From Gnetum montanum (lineage: Eukaryota; Streptophyta; Gnetopsida; Gnetales; Gnetaceae): a DNA stretch of 35,400 bases. Below are positions 1 to 11,390 of this stretch, piece by piece. A program made the translations under genes and the position numbers. Under the pieces are notes generated by a model. That model had not been told where the DNA came from. It saw only the letters and a program-made list of their open reading frames with translations, and did not search any database. Position 1 is the stretch's first letter, and every line of letters begins with the position of its first letter. The stretch is taken from contig MNCI01017520.1 of NCBI GenBank assembly GCA_015680685.1, positions 1 to 35,400 on the forward strand, in the 5' to 3' direction.

Positions 1-859
1 TGAAACATGATATGTCCCATAGGAACTATGGCTTACTTTTGTTCAGAATGATTCATTCTATCCTGATTTCACATTCATATTTAACTAAGATGGATAATTT
101 CATTGGAGGAATTACATAGGCAACATTATCCAAATGCTTCATCAATCAACTTTTCCTCATGTTAGAAGCAATACTCATGAGGGCCAGGTTGGACCATGTA
201 GTAGGGGGCTTTGATATTGAACAAAACATTTTGAGGTCCTTCTAGCCTAATCCCATGCATTGCAATGTAAATAAAATGTTAAATGAACAACATTAGTATA
301 GAAAGAAATAACTTAATATTCTGTCAAAAATGGAATTAGAGTAGAAAAGGATGAGACCTATAAGACCTATGAGAAAGAAAGGTCACATTAGGCTAGATCT
401 ACTTTAAGAAATCATGTGAACTCCATGTTTCATTTTAATGAGAGAAGGCTAAGGAATGTTACCATGTGATATTCACTCAAAAAGCACCATATACAAGATG
501 AAAAAGCCCAAGAGCCAAGGGAACCTCATAAACATAGGACCTCTAGCAAAGAAATAAGACATGAAATAAGAGATTACAAGGGTAGGTAGAGTAAACACAC
601 TAACTTTGACAACTACTGTGTATGTGATAATTCTAATACTAGTGACATAGGTGTGGAGCAAAATCCAAGAAAAAGAACATGTAAAAGGAGCAGCACAAAT
701 ACAGAAGCATGCCCAAAAGTGAGCATGAGTTGTTGTTGACCTCATGAAGCATGATTCATATTAGAGAAGAATCACATATTTTAGCCAGAGATTAGAGAGA
801 CAGTAACATCAAGAGCTTAGATACGAATGAAATTTTGTGGTTTGAGAAAGGTTATAATA
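1..859. other. AT-rich DNA without a recognisable gene
   Basis: No reading frame here has recognisable protein similarity; the longest (minus, 473-745) is a hydrophobic run without family motifs. Its position before the plus-strand gag remnant suggests it may be older, more decayed sequence of the same element, but I see no LTR end or primer-binding site. Confidence 0.4.
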
Positions 860-2140
860 CTAATTTACATAATCAATTATATATTCCTTGTAGAATACTA
901 GAAGCAACTGACAAATGCTAAATTTGTTTTTAGAACATTGACAAAGAAAGTAGGGAATTGATATCAATTGTTATAGAAAAACTCCATCTAGCAATGGAAT
1001 ACAATGCTAGAAATGTTTAATAAGAAGTTTCAAACCTACACATGCATATCCAATCTTAGAAAATAAATCTAAGGATGGAAGTATGACATGCATGAATCAT
1101 TAGATATAGCCTTGGTTAGGTATTACACCCTACCTTTCATTTTCCCTAGTCATGGCTTTTCCCAAAAAGAATAATTATGCTACATTGTTAATGAGTTGAG
1201 AAACAAAACCTATGAGATTCTTAGGGTCTATGTTGAAGGGTGATTATTGGAATTGAAACTCCATCATATTTAAAAATTGATAAATTAGATGGCTAGATAG
1301 GAAGCATAACTTAGAAAAAAAGAGAGAGATAAGAAATTTAACTAAGATCCATCTTTTCGAAAGAAGAATATTAGAATCTATGATGTTTAAGAAGAGAAGT
1401 TGCTATAGAAGATAACTCAAAAAAAGACCTTGTCAATGTAAATTCAATGCTAGAAACAGTTGTAAAAGTTAAAAAATGTGGGATGTGGTTGATGAGAAAT
1501 TTGACACAATGTTGAAAATCATAGAAAAGAGATAAGTGAGTGAAATTAGCATTTATAAAATAGAAGTAGAAGAATAAGGAGAAAAGGGATCCTCATAGGA
1601 AAGATGAAAAGGTAACTACTATCAAAGAGGTATTTGGTTCTAAATCAAACAAGGATGATAAATATAACATCTACTAATATAACACTTAAAATGGGCTTTT
1701 GAAATCATGTCCCATATAATCACATTAGTTCAAGAAGTATGTGCCTACATACTTAATCCTAAATTTGTTAAAAAGAAGATGTCATGAAGGTTATCATATC
1801 CATAGGAAAATTACAAATAGTCTTATCAACTACAATATTATTCAAGTGGGGCACTTCAATAATCTTAACAAAAAAATACTAGTAGTAATTAAAAAAAATC
1901 CACAATTGTTGGAGCTTTTAACACTAAGACAATAATGCTCATATCACTAGCTAGATCCTTATGGATATTATGTGAACTAATCTATTTCTTTTACTAGTCT
2001 TACCATTTAGACACTTCATCACTATTATCCTTCTAAATATCAAATAGCTATTATTGGTCCTACTAATTATACACTTCATCATTATTATCCTTTTGAATAT
2101 CATCAAATCAACTACTCCATGCTCCATATGATGATCTGCT
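860..2140 (+). pseudogene. Decayed Ty3/gypsy gag, plus strand
   Basis: Gag is the capsid/nucleocapsid precursor of LTR retrotransposons. Read in the frame of position 1100, with stops ignored, the stretch 930-1320 lines up with the gag on the minus strand at 4379-5116. Shared patterns include FQTY against YQTY, MHESLDIAL against QHEPLDMAL, CPSHGF-like PSHGFSQ, and LRNKTYEILRVYVEG against LRNETRETLGMYTRG. Further on, about 2010-2110, a His/Tyr-rich segment (HHYYPFEYHQ) matches HYYHSPQYHQ of the minus copy, so order and spacing agree over 1.2 kb. Many stops and frame changes show it is long dead. The domain (retrotrans_gag) is established for the family; that both copies belong to one family is inferred from this alignment. 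Confidence 0.7.
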
Positions 2141-3526
2141 ACTCCTCATTTACAAAACAATTCTTTATCTTATCTTTCTCTATCTCTAGTATAAAGTAAG
2201 TGGCCACCTTAGCCATAATGGAAAAATGCTATCTATGTAATAAGCATATAGATGGATGATGGTGCCAGCAGTTTTGAGCACAAGCTTAGGAAACATTCTT
2301 TTTCTAGAACAATTCCTAAGCTTACAAGAAATTCTAAGGAATTCATTAATTGACTTCAATCATCTTGGAAGCAGTAAATAGTGAATAGTGACACAAATAT
2401 AGTAAATGCACCTCTAACTAGTTAACAATCTCAACCAATAGAATAGACAACAATAGAGACCACTATGAAAATAGTACTACTTATGTTGTGACAACTTATT
2501 AGTCTATTTGTGAATTGCAAGAAATCAAATATTCAAGGTATTATTAAATTCAATTTTAGGTATCAATATCATTTTTTAGGAAATGTACAAAGCCTGAAAT
2601 TTATCTTTACTTTAAAAATGTACTATTCACCTTGAGCTAGATTAGTGAGTCATAGTTCCATTATTCAATTCGTTCAATGATGTGGTAACTACCGTTAATG
2701 GGTGATCATATCCTACAAACTGTTTAATGACCTTTGTTAAGGATAGAAAGGGAGATTTTTCCATCATCATTTTTTGGAAATGATTGAGCACACATGCAAA
2801 AATACACATTAGAGATCTTGGATATTTTCAAGGAAAATAAACATTCTTTTCATTCTTTAAGGTGGAAAACTATTTATTCATCCATTGATACTAGTGATTG
2901 GGGCATTCATCAATTTTCAAATATAAATTATGATACTTTGGAAAAATTTATTTAACATACTTATGTTTTAAACCAATTGTGGGAACATGTTATGAGAGAA
3001 AAATATCTTCATGGCATTTTATTAATAGAATGGTTGGGTGGATGTGGTGAGCTTGCTGTCCAAATAATTAGTTACTCAAGACTTGATAGCGAAGAACAAC
3101 ACCTCAACCAATGAATTACATGAGTGTTTTATTCATAGATGAGATTACTCATAAAAGATAAAAAGATAAAACAATAAACAAAAAGATGAAACAATCAATA
3201 AAAATATAAAACTAAAAAAATTGAAAGATGAAAAACTAGAAAATAAAAAATTGTAAAATTGAAGAAAAGGAAAAACATTTATTAATTCTGCTCATTAGAA
3301 TTGGGGGTATCCCCCATGACTAAACCTTTGAGCATGGCTAGAATTAATAAATGGAAGGTTTGGATCCAAGCACTTTGGAAATATTGAGACTCGATCATAT
3401 CCAAACCACTAGGTGTCTTTTGGTGTCGTGGTTGGAATGTACCCAAATTGGGGTGCACGCACAATATTAAAGTTGACATAGTGGGGCAAGTTATGAGATG
3501 TAGTTAATTGATAAGGAGTTGACCCA
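2141..3526. other. AT-rich DNA, probably decayed element sequence
   Basis: No gene recognised. The stretch lies between two oppositely oriented gag remnants and should contain the left boundary of the minus-strand element, but I could not find a matching LTR copy of 5743-6640 here. A-rich runs occur around 3150-3280. Confidence 0.35.
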
Positions 3527-5611
3527 CTATGGCACCCGTGACTGTAAGATGATATGCAAGGATCGATGTCTCCCTACGTGGCTATATTCATTAGACCGCA
3601 TGGTTGTTGGAGTTTTGATTGGTGGCCCTGATAAGGTAACACGATGCGTTGGATTTGAGGAGAAAGATGCACCATAGTGTTGGACTTGTGCTACGTTGGA
3701 AAATGCAGTGGTCTCAAAATTGTGTTGTCCCTTTCTACGATTATGTCTGAAGAAGGAACACCTTCGATGTTGTGGAGGGTTTTCACTATTGTTGATAGTA
3801 GAAGCATAAGTAATGTTTGTGGATTGATGCTGTGGTGAAAATCCTTTAGGTATAATTGGTGGCGATATAGAAGGAGGTGAAGGATGAGAATGTTGAAATT
3901 GAGGAGAAGTGTAAGGTACCCAAGGTGGTGGTCCTGTTGGCAAGGATATGGGTTGATGATATTGAGGAGAATGATAATAATGTGATGAGATAGAGGATGT
4001 TGACCCAGTTGGGAAAATAGAATGTTGGACTTGGTAAGCATTTGGGTTCGAATGGTATGAAGGGTGTAACCAGTTTGCCGGTGGCCTCCCCTGACTGGGA
4101 TTGTTGCCACTATGATCAAACACAGTATTTCTGTACTAACTTTGGATGTAACATTCTTCCCAAATGCTCATGTAAATGTGACAAGATTGGGCATTGGCCT
4201 TTGGGGTGATCGTACAAGCAAACGTCGCATTGATACATATGATTGGCAGTTGAGTTCTTATTCTCTTCAACCCTTCTCTTCGATTGTCTAGTGGTATTCC
4301 ATCCTATTTCTTGGTTCATCATGACTCTACCTCCAATAATGTTGGCATATTCTCCACATTTTTCATGTATCCACTTTGTCATCTTATTGATCTTTGCTTC
4401 AATTCATCTAGTAATTGTAGTATTGGCAAAGATGATTCCACCTCCTTGAGGTGAGTTGATTTCTCCTCTTCATGATCATGGACCTTTGCTAATTCAATAT
4501 TTTGGTCCCATTGAGAGCTTTCAACATTGTCCCATTTGGCTAACTCTCCTTCTTCTTTTGCTACCTGCTTAATAAGCTCTTGGAATTGGTGGGTTCGTAG
4601 CTCGTATAGTTGACCTCGGGTATACATTCCTAGGGTCTCCCTTGTTTCATTACGGAGCCCATCTATGATATGGTACATTAGCCTTTCCTCGAAGAATCCA
4701 TGGCTTGGGCATTTGTTTAACAATGAATAATATCTTTCTAAGGCCATGTCCAAGGGTTCATGTTGCCCTTGTTTTCATTCTTGAATTTGTCTCATCAAGG
4801 CCGACACTTCGACATAGGTTTGATATCGTTCAGTAAAGAGTTCTACCATTGTTGGCCAACTATGAATTGATTTTGGTTTTAAGGATCTTTACCACACTTT
4901 TGCTTGAACAACGAGTGTCATAGGAAAAAGCTTAAGTTTTTGCCACCCATTATCGATATTATTCCATACACAGGCATCATAGAAGGCTTGGATATGCTGT
5001 TGTAGATCTAAATCATAGCCTTCTGCGAACTTGGGAAAGTTGTTTAAATCAAGCATGGGTAGATGGCTTTCTTTGCGATGCCTGCAGGATATTCGAACAA
5101 CCTCTTGTATAGGCATTAGGCTTTTGATGACTGGCAGGGGTTCATCGTCACTAAGTAGGTTGTGAGTTTGTGAGTTGAGATGATGTTGTCCTTGTTCATG
5201 TTTGCGTTCTTGATTTTCTTTGTGAGCTCGATTTTTAGTTCTAAGTCAATCCCTTGAAAGATAGTCATCTGTGTCACGATCTGACGTTGAAGGAGTAGAG
5301 AAAGAGAAAGAACTGAAAAACTTGTCCTAACTTTTGTAAGTGTTCCAATCATCCCCTAACATATTCTTGTTAGTTATTGAGAAGGTCCTAGGCCTTTTGG
5401 GCCTCCTTGTTCTATGTGCTATCCCATCCTTACTAGAGGTGTCAAAGTTGGTTGACAAGAATCGTTGAGTATCATTGGGATACTCATGAACATATGGAAT
5501 TCTTGCATAACGTTGAATACTCCAAACTTTGTCTTCATCATATAATTCATTGGTTCTCCAATGAATTGCCTCACTAGTTGTGGCGTTAGCATAGTCTTGT
5601 GAGAGAGACAT
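3527..5611 (-). pseudogene. gag: Ty3/gypsy gag polyprotein, frameshifted
   Basis: This is the gag region of a minus-strand LTR retrotransposon, starting 113 bases inside its primer-binding site. A likely start is the ATG at 5611 (MSLSQDY), which opens a charged N-terminal part. The capsid core is at 5116-4379: it opens LNNFPKFAEGYDLDLQQHI, includes FPMTL and a CPSHGF motif, and ends in LRNETRETLGM, the usual order of the plant retrotrans_gag domain. A zinc knuckle follows near 4210-4250 (CDVCLYDHPKGQC, spacing CX2CX3HX4C, the nucleocapsid RNA-binding motif). The C-terminal part (4123-3527) is rich in Pro, Ser, His and Tyr. Stops and frame changes divide it into at least five pieces. No protease or RT follows to the left, so the element is truncated. 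A related copy on the plus strand lies at 860-2140. Confidence 0.8.
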
Positions 5612-5723
5612 TGTTGTGAGTTGTGTGTGACTTATTTGTAATTACTTCTTTCTGAAAGATATATCGTCAAAGCTTCGTTACAAAGATCTTGTATGATATA
5701 ACTAATCTAGATAACTACCACCA

Positions 5724-5741
5724 TCCCCGGCAATGATGCCA
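5724..5741 (-). other. Primer-binding site, tRNA-Asp type
   Basis: On the plus strand the 18 bases end in GCCA and match the 3' end of plant tRNA-Asp (recalled as TCCCCGGCAACGGCGCCA) with three differences, all transitions. The site lies one base from the TG that starts the flanking LTR, as expected for a minus-strand element whose reverse transcription is primed there. The tRNA sequence is from memory. Confidence 0.6.
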
Positions 5742-6488
5742 ATGATGAGTGGCAAAGTGCCCTTACACTTAACCATACGAATATGAGTGTTCCACGCACG
5801 ATTCGGTTGAACTTCGCAAACGGACTAGTTGTGGTATCTAGATAGTTATTCGTTGATCACAGTTCACTGTCTTCCCATCTGGACTAGTATTTGGTTTCTC
5901 ACATATGGTTTAGTCCAAAGCGAGGTGTATGATGTAGTCCTAAACTAGTGCTACTCCTAGAGGCAATAGAAAATAACTTTAATTAAGCTAGGAGGAAAAG
6001 GGAGAGAGAGTTAAGCTAATAGGACATAGGGGGGAAGAGAATCTAAACTAGCCTAAGTGCGAAGAGCATCCGTTTCTTAATCATTCGTACACATCTTGGA
6101 CCTCGTGTACGATTACTACTGGGATTACCAAGCACATATCCTAGGTATGCTACTGGGATACCAAGTAGTCACACTCAAATGCTGGTGATTAAGTCGTAGT
6201 CATTTTGTGTTTACTAACAGGGATAGGAGATGAGGGTAAAGAAATATTCATTATGAAATTAATAAATAATAATTAGAATTAAGTGAATGCTGCAATGATG
6301 AAGTAATCTCGATCTTTATTACTGGTCATGTGCGTGTCCAAGTGCGTCACACTCGAATAAAGGTTCCATACAATTACAATCATCACACTGTGGGCATGCA
6401 GTGGGGAAAAAGGGTTGAGAGGAAAAAATGACAAAAAGATCCTACTCTAATACTAACTTCCCATCACTTTCCTGTGTGTCCAATTGTG

Positions 6489-6498
6489 TATTTATAGG
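6489..6498 (-). promoter_or_regulatory. LTR TATA box
   Basis: Minus strand CCTATAAATA, a near-perfect plant TATA box. The same ten bases occur in the other LTRs of this window (10641, 12501, 28458), so it is likely the start region of the element's genomic RNA. Confidence 0.6.
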
Positions 6499-6528
6499 CT
6501 CACACAGGAACTACAATATCGTGTATTC

Positions 6529-6629
6529 GATATCCCTTGCATACTCGATATCGGGGGTTCGATATCGGGACTCATTAGATATCAATGCTGTTATCGATAT
6601 TAGCACCTAGTTAACAAGGGTCTGATATC
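6529..6629. repeat. Cluster of GATATC palindromes in U3
   Basis: Five perfect GATATC hexamers occur at 6529, 6547, 6561, 6578 and 6624, with near matches at 6515 and 6596. Several are extended to CGATATCG or TCGATATC. They lie just upstream of the LTR TATA box in the element's own orientation, where enhancer elements are expected. Function is inferred. Confidence 0.6.
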
Positions 6630-6639
6630 ACCTGGCAAA

Positions 6640-7889
6640 TCACGATTCATCAGTATGGATCATTTAGTATGTATTATATGCTTTTAATTGGCTTCTGCAT
6701 GAGATTTTTGCACAGTTGTTTATATGGCTTTCTATTGTGTTATTCAATCTGCCTTTTGATCAATGCGCATTGACTTTGATGCTAGATTATCATATCCACC
6801 TTGAGGTGTTACAAGAAGCATTTATGTTGCTTTTGTTGTTGCTGGTGCTATTATCATATCTTTAGCATTTAATGATTACAATGCCAATAGGATTTTCTGA
6901 TTATTGTTATCAGCTTTGTCCATCCACCATTAGTGTTGAGTGTTCTATTTTTAACTTATATTTGCTGATAACTAATACTTTAGATTACATGAGATTCAAA
7001 ATTCAGCTGTATGATAGAACTTTTAATCTCAAACTTGATGCATAAAAAAGTCTAAATTTGTATTGTTACACATCAAAAGTGTAATTTTAATCAGTCCTCC
7101 GTAAATAGACTAACAGTCCCTTTGATAGGCTCGCCTGGGAGTCAAATCCAACTTGGTTGAAATGGGTTGAAACAACATGAAAAGTTAGTTGAAACTGCGT
7201 AGTTTATTTTATTAAAATTAGAAATGTCATTTTTTTAAAACATACTGATAGTTATGGATTAATTGTATGTTACTTTCTGTGAAACATCTTTTTGTCTGGG
7301 TAGTTTATTCTATTCTTACCATCTGCCGCTAGTATGCATGCGTGTAAACAACCCAGGGAACGATCAGCATAGGGTGACTATGGGAGTGGGAACGAACCAA
7401 GGTGACATAGGGGTAAAGCCCATAGATTTGCTGGGATGTAGCCAGGGATTGATATTGAAATTCAATGGGAACTTCAGGTCCACCCCAGCATCTAGGAAGG
7501 AAACGTGAATTTGGTGTTTGGATGGTTGTTGATAAAAGTGGCCCCACTACTTAATCCACTTTTTGTTTTGCATTTTCAATTTATAAACTAATCATCCATT
7601 CAATCAACTTTTTGCTTTCCATCCTGAAACCATAAACCAATTATCTCTTCAATCCAAGTTCATTTTAATTTCCTTGATGCACGTGCTTGAATTTTATTCT
7701 CTCCCTGGAATTAATGCGGTACATTTTCTAATTTTAACCAAAATGCATGGCTTCAGAAATGATCAAATCAATGAGTTAAAATCATGTCTTAAATTCAATA
7801 CGCTAAAATTTTCAGTGTTAAAGAGAAAAATATAAACATAAATATCTTTTATGATTCATAATATATCTTAACCCCTTTCCAAAGTATGT
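6640..7889. other. AT-rich DNA without a recognisable gene
   Basis: Opposed short frames around 7263-7547 have no recognisable domain. No LTR ends, zinc knuckles or RT motifs were seen. It may be 3' flanking DNA of the MADS gene. Confidence 0.35.
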
Positions 7890-8148
7890 GATCGGCTCTT
7901 TTAACTTGCTCTCATTTTTCTACACTGAAATGCTACTTGCTAATAAGGATATAATAAAGCTTCAGTTTCAATTTTATTATTAATATAAGATCTTTTAAAC
8001 CTTAATCTTTATTCTTTCTATCTGATCGGCTCTTTTAACGTTTTTCTACACTGAAATGCTACTTGTTAATAAAGATATAATAAAGCTTCAGTTTCAATTT
8101 TATTAGTAATATAAGATCTTTTAAACCTTAATCTTTATTCTTTCTAAC
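7890..8148. repeat. Two-copy tandem duplication, about 134 bp
   Basis: The copy starting GATCGGCTCTTTTAAC at 7890 is repeated from 8024. Both contain TAATAAAGCTTCAGTTTC and end with CTTTATTCTTTCTA. The second copy lacks about ten bases near its start and has a handful of substitutions. Non-coding. Confidence 0.85.
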
Positions 8149-8399
8149 TTAAAAAGAAAGGGTAAAAAAACACTTAAGGGTATAAATTATTTTCATTTTA
8201 TTAGGTTGTGTAGTTCGGTTTTCATTCTACAAATCACAGGTTTGATTTGCAGAAAAGGTTCAACTTGATGATTTCGGTACTTTAAAAGACCTGTTGATGA
8301 AGAGATGGTGCAAAAAGGTATCAATATGCTACTGAAATTTGGGGGAAAATTTTTTCATAAAACATATTTATTATATTAGTATCCATTATATTTTTGGCT

Positions 8400-8500
8400 T
8401 AAACTTATTCGAAATATTACTAGGAAATTGGCTAATACAAACATCATCAACATATAGCTTGAAGAATACCATTGTTCTTCCATCAAAATCAAATTCCAAG
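8400..8500 (-). pseudogene. Possible Ty1/copia RT scrap with YVDD motif
   Basis: On the minus strand, a frame through 8443-8454 reads FFKLYVDDVCIS, close to the YVDD active-site block of copia-type reverse transcriptase (usually LLLYVDDMLI). The preceding residues NLEFDFDGRTMV are compatible with a loop before it. Only about 30 residues can be followed before stops, so this could be chance. Confidence 0.3.
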
Positions 8501-8620
8501 TTTCTCTTTTAGGCAAGAGTAAATTTCTTAAAATCAAATTCCAAGTTTCTCTTTTAGGCAAGAGTAAATTTCTTAAAATCAAATTCCAAGTTTCTCTTTT
8601 AGGCAAGAGTAAATTTCTTA
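8486..8620. repeat. Perfect 45-bp tandem triplication
   Basis: Three identical 45-base units start at 8486, 8531 and 8576 (each begins AAATCAAATTCCAAG and ends TTTCTTA). Because 45 is a multiple of three, a minus-strand frame stays open through the array and repeats LRNLLLPKRETWNLI. Perfect identity points to a recent expansion. Confidence 0.95.
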
Positions 8621-9045
8621 GCACATATCTGAAACCATCTCTTGATGGTAAAAAAAACATATCTGTATCTTCTTAATTACAGAAAAAGGAAATACAGACA
8701 ATTTCAGCAGTTCGGTATTAACATCACTAGCATAAAAAACAACATAAGAAACGGCACTCATGCATAACATGTACTCAACCAATATTGAATCTTCTTAATG
8801 TTAAAAATGCTCTAGCAAGGTAAGTAATTCCATTTAATTTTTGAATACACTCATCTATAGCTACTAATGAGCAAACAATAAGACACTGAAACAATCCTAA
8901 GAAAAATAAAGATGTCAAAATTCAGCAAATATGGATAGCTAAAAGAAAGGAAAAATCATATCCAAAGATGTCCTGCAAAGAATACTCCACGTTACGTTAG
9001 GATGCGAATTTTAGCCACCAACTACCTCTAAGAATTCTCAATCAA
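8621..9045. other. AT-rich DNA downstream of the MADS gene
   Basis: Nothing coding was seen. Since the MADS gene ends at 9046 on the minus strand, this is where its 3' untranslated region should lie. I did not find a convincing polyadenylation signal. Confidence 0.4.
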
Positions 9046-10005
9046 TCATTTGAGCAGATTATCATCTGCAGAGCCAATTCCTTGTGCAGGATTACCCTGG
9101 AAATCATGAACTTGGTTGAAATTCTCTGTAGTAGAATTCCCCAGAAAATCACTTGTAGCAAGGGTTTGCAAGGCTGCTGCCGTGGCTGGGTTTGGGGCGG
9201 GCTGAGATCGAACATATTGAATCATGGCTCCTGGAGGATACTGCTGCTGCTGCTGACATGATCAATAATTCTGATAATTGTTTAAGGAAGATCCCTGTCC
9301 CTGACTACCTGTTGCATCTGAAAACCAGGAAATCTATCACCACTCACCATTGGAGCGTTGTCGTTTCTTATGGAGGATAAATCAGGAGAAGCAGCCATGT
9401 TTGGATCAATACTGAACCACGAAATCATCTGCTGATCAGGAGTAGCCTGGTTCATACCCACCAACTGCTGCTGATCATCACCTGCAATTGCAATATTCCC
9501 AACATTTACATGAGTTAGTGCACCAGGATTACCTAAATTTGCAAAGTCCTGCTGAATTTGCAGTCCTGGATAGAACCCCTGAAAAAACTGATTCTGGGCT
9601 GCAATGGAAGCTCCATTGATGTAACCATAATTCTGCTGAGCTACTGGTGCTTGGATAATAGGTCCTTGAGAACCTTGGAATCCTTCAAACATGTTCATAG
9701 CTTGGACATGAAAATTATTGTTGTTGATGCAGCTATGGTACTGTGCATGGGAAGTGGACGTATCATGATTTGGGTTCACTTGACTGATAACTTCATATCC
9801 ATTAGCTGGGTGTAGATCAGAATTGTGAATGGTGTCACTGGGAATGCCATGCCACTGGGTGAAGAAGATTGGCCTTTATTGGACTTGTTGCTCACATATT
9901 CAAGATACTCCTCCTGAGGACTCCAAATTTTTACTGTACCCTGCAGATGCAAGCAATCTTTGATAAATCTAGCTATGGTATCCTCTTCACATTTTTGTAG
10001 GGAGG
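9046..10005 (-). pseudogene. MADS-box gene, 3' half (Gln/Asn-rich C-terminus)
   Basis: This is the distal coding part of the transcription factor gene whose MADS domain lies at 31935-32147. Reading leftwards from 10000 it starts LQKCEEDTIARFIKDCL, which looks like the intervening region after a MADS domain, then WSPQEEYLEYVSNK. After a frame change near 9850 comes a 160-residue Gln/Asn/Met-rich stretch with blocks such as NNNNFHVQAMNMFEGF and DQQMISWFSIDPNM. A second frame change near 9300 and one TGA lead to a CAG-run (QQQQQYPPGAM) and a final segment ending GSADDNLLK with a stop at 9046. Gln-rich C-termini are typical activation regions. The two frame changes and one stop suggest a pseudogene; small introns could explain some but were not demonstrated. 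The gene is interrupted exactly at 10005 by an LTR. Confidence 0.7.
10001..10005. repeat. Target site duplication of outer element, left
   Basis: GGAGG here faces AGAGG at 31935-31939 across the outer element, a 4/5 match. Removing one copy plus the element restores a continuous reading frame of the MADS gene, which supports the pairing despite the mismatch. Confidence 0.65.
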
Positions 10006-10640
10006 TGTAGAGACTGAAAACGTCAGTGGCTGCCGGGCGAACAGTTTAACCCCGCACGAGGGCTGTGCTGGAGAGAAGGACTTAACGGATGTACAATAAC
10101 CCTTTTGTAAACAATGATTTTAAATTGAACAGTTGGTGGTAAAATAAAAGAAAACGTCTGGTGGTAAAATAAAAGAAAACGTATTGTGCACAGTAGTAGA
10201 AACGTGCTAAAGTGTGTAACGGGGCATAATGGGACAGTGGACACAATTGAATGCTTGACAATGCCAAAAAAAAAATGTTGTAATCAGCCAAAAACAGAGT
10301 TTGAATAGAAAGATGCACCGCCCTGAAAAAGGGGTACAGAATGTACAATAGGCATAGTAACAGCGCAATCACAGCCTCGGTGGTGTCGAGCTGTGAAATC
10401 TGGTGCTCACTGTGATAAATTGTGTTTGCTGGGTCAATAGTCACGGTGTATTGCACGATGTTTCACTGGGTTGCAATGGGGTTGCAGTGTACCATGCGAT
10501 GTAATTGTGCCTATCTATTGGTGTGGTGTGGTCTGGGTCTCGTTCGCTCACAGAGCTAGATGCCAAAATGCCTTGCTGGTGAAGAAAATAGAAGCCTCCC
10601 CTCATTTTCTCCCCTTCCTCTTCAAAAGAGGGTGCAAAGG

Positions 10641-10650
10641 TATTTATAGG
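10641..10650 (-). promoter_or_regulatory. LTR TATA box (outer element)
   Basis: CCTATAAATA on the minus strand, the same ten bases and setting as in the three other LTRs. Confidence 0.6.
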
Positions 10651-10789
10651 GCTAGGGTTAGCCCAAAACGTGGATTAGGTGTCATGTGGTAGTGCGGTGG
10701 GTGGGACCATGCTGTTTGCTACACTCGTCCCGTGTTACACGTGGGACACGGGACACTGGTTGCAACGCTGGACATGGTGCCACATAGCA

Positions 10790-11300
10790 ATGACAGGGTG
10801 CTACGCTGCACAGCGTAATAGGGTGTTACATAACAGAATGCCGCGTAACAGGGTGTTACGTAGTGTAATAGTGTGCAACAGCACGTAACACACTATAATA
10901 GGGTGCTACGCTATGCAGCATAACAATGTGCTACGCTACGGTAGCAACATGTAACAGTGTGTAATAGTGTGTAACAGTGTGTAATGCTATGCTACGTTAT
11001 GTAGCGTAACAATGTGCTACGCTACACTGTGTAGTAGCGCGTAACAAGGTGTTACGTTATGATACGCTATGTAGCGTAACAATGTGCTACACTATGCAGC
11101 GTAGTAGCGTGTAACAGCGCGTAATAGCACATAACACAACGTAACAGGTTGTTATGCTACACTATGTTATATAGCATAACAATGTGCTACATTACGCAAC
11201 GTAGCAGCGTGTAACAGCATGTAAGTAGCGTAACAGGGTGTTACGTTACGCTACGCTATGCAGCGTAACAGTGCGCTATGCTACGCATCATAGCAGGGTG
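10790..11300. repeat. TACG/TAGC palindromic array in U3
   Basis: About 500 bases are built from variants of GCTACGCTATGTAGCGTAAC with CAGGGTGTTACGTTA between them. The phrase GCGTAACAATGTGCTAC (and close variants) returns near 10920, 11005, 11076, 11174 and 11262, giving irregular periods of 70-100 bases. Many segments are inverted repeats able to form hairpins. Confidence 0.8.
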
Positions 11301-11376
11301 TTGAAAGTGCCATCGTTCTGACACTTAGCCACATTTGCAGTCGCGATGCTAAGACCCGAAATTTTGTGGTGTTTCA

Positions 11377-11390
11377 ATGACCCCTCTTTG
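11377..11390 (-). other. Polypurine tract of outer element
   Basis: Minus strand CAAAGAGGGGTCAT lies directly inside the LTR. It matches the tract of the inner element (13546-13559, CAAAGAGGGGCCAA). Such tracts prime second-strand DNA synthesis. Confidence 0.75.

Larger units (their letters stand above)
5743..6637 (-). repeat. 5' LTR of the minus-strand gypsy element
   Basis: The LTR begins with TG next to the primer-binding site. On the minus strand it contains a TATA box (6489-6498), with U3 to the right and R-U5 to the left. The right end is uncertain: a CA at 6636-6637 would give a minus-strand start TGCCAGG, but no partner LTR or target duplication was found to confirm it. The short motif ACTGGGAT-ACCAAG is repeated at 6118-6170. 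Confidence 0.55.
10006..11376 (-). repeat. 3' LTR of outer retrotransposon (1.37 kb)
   Basis: The LTR starts TGTAGAGACTGAAAA and ends GTGGTGTTTCA, the same plan as the LTRs of the inner element (TGTAGTGACTGAAAA ... GGGGTGTTTCA), but most of the interior differs, so it is a related subfamily. On the minus strand it has a TATA box at 10641-10650. U3, to the right, is mainly a TACG/TAGC palindromic array. The last 80 bases recur at 31855-31934, the remnant of its partner LTR, with about six differences. A polypurine tract follows directly. Confidence 0.85.

Noticed and set aside
473-745. 90-codon minus frame with hydrophobic content
   Set aside because: No domain, AT-rich context, no partner features; likely chance.
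3691-4119. 142-codon minus frame overlapping gag
   Set aside because: It is the alternate frame of the Pro/His-rich gag tail, which has the matching homologue at 2010-2110.
7263-7547. Opposed frames as a gene
   Set aside because: No recognisable motif or homologue in the window on either strand.
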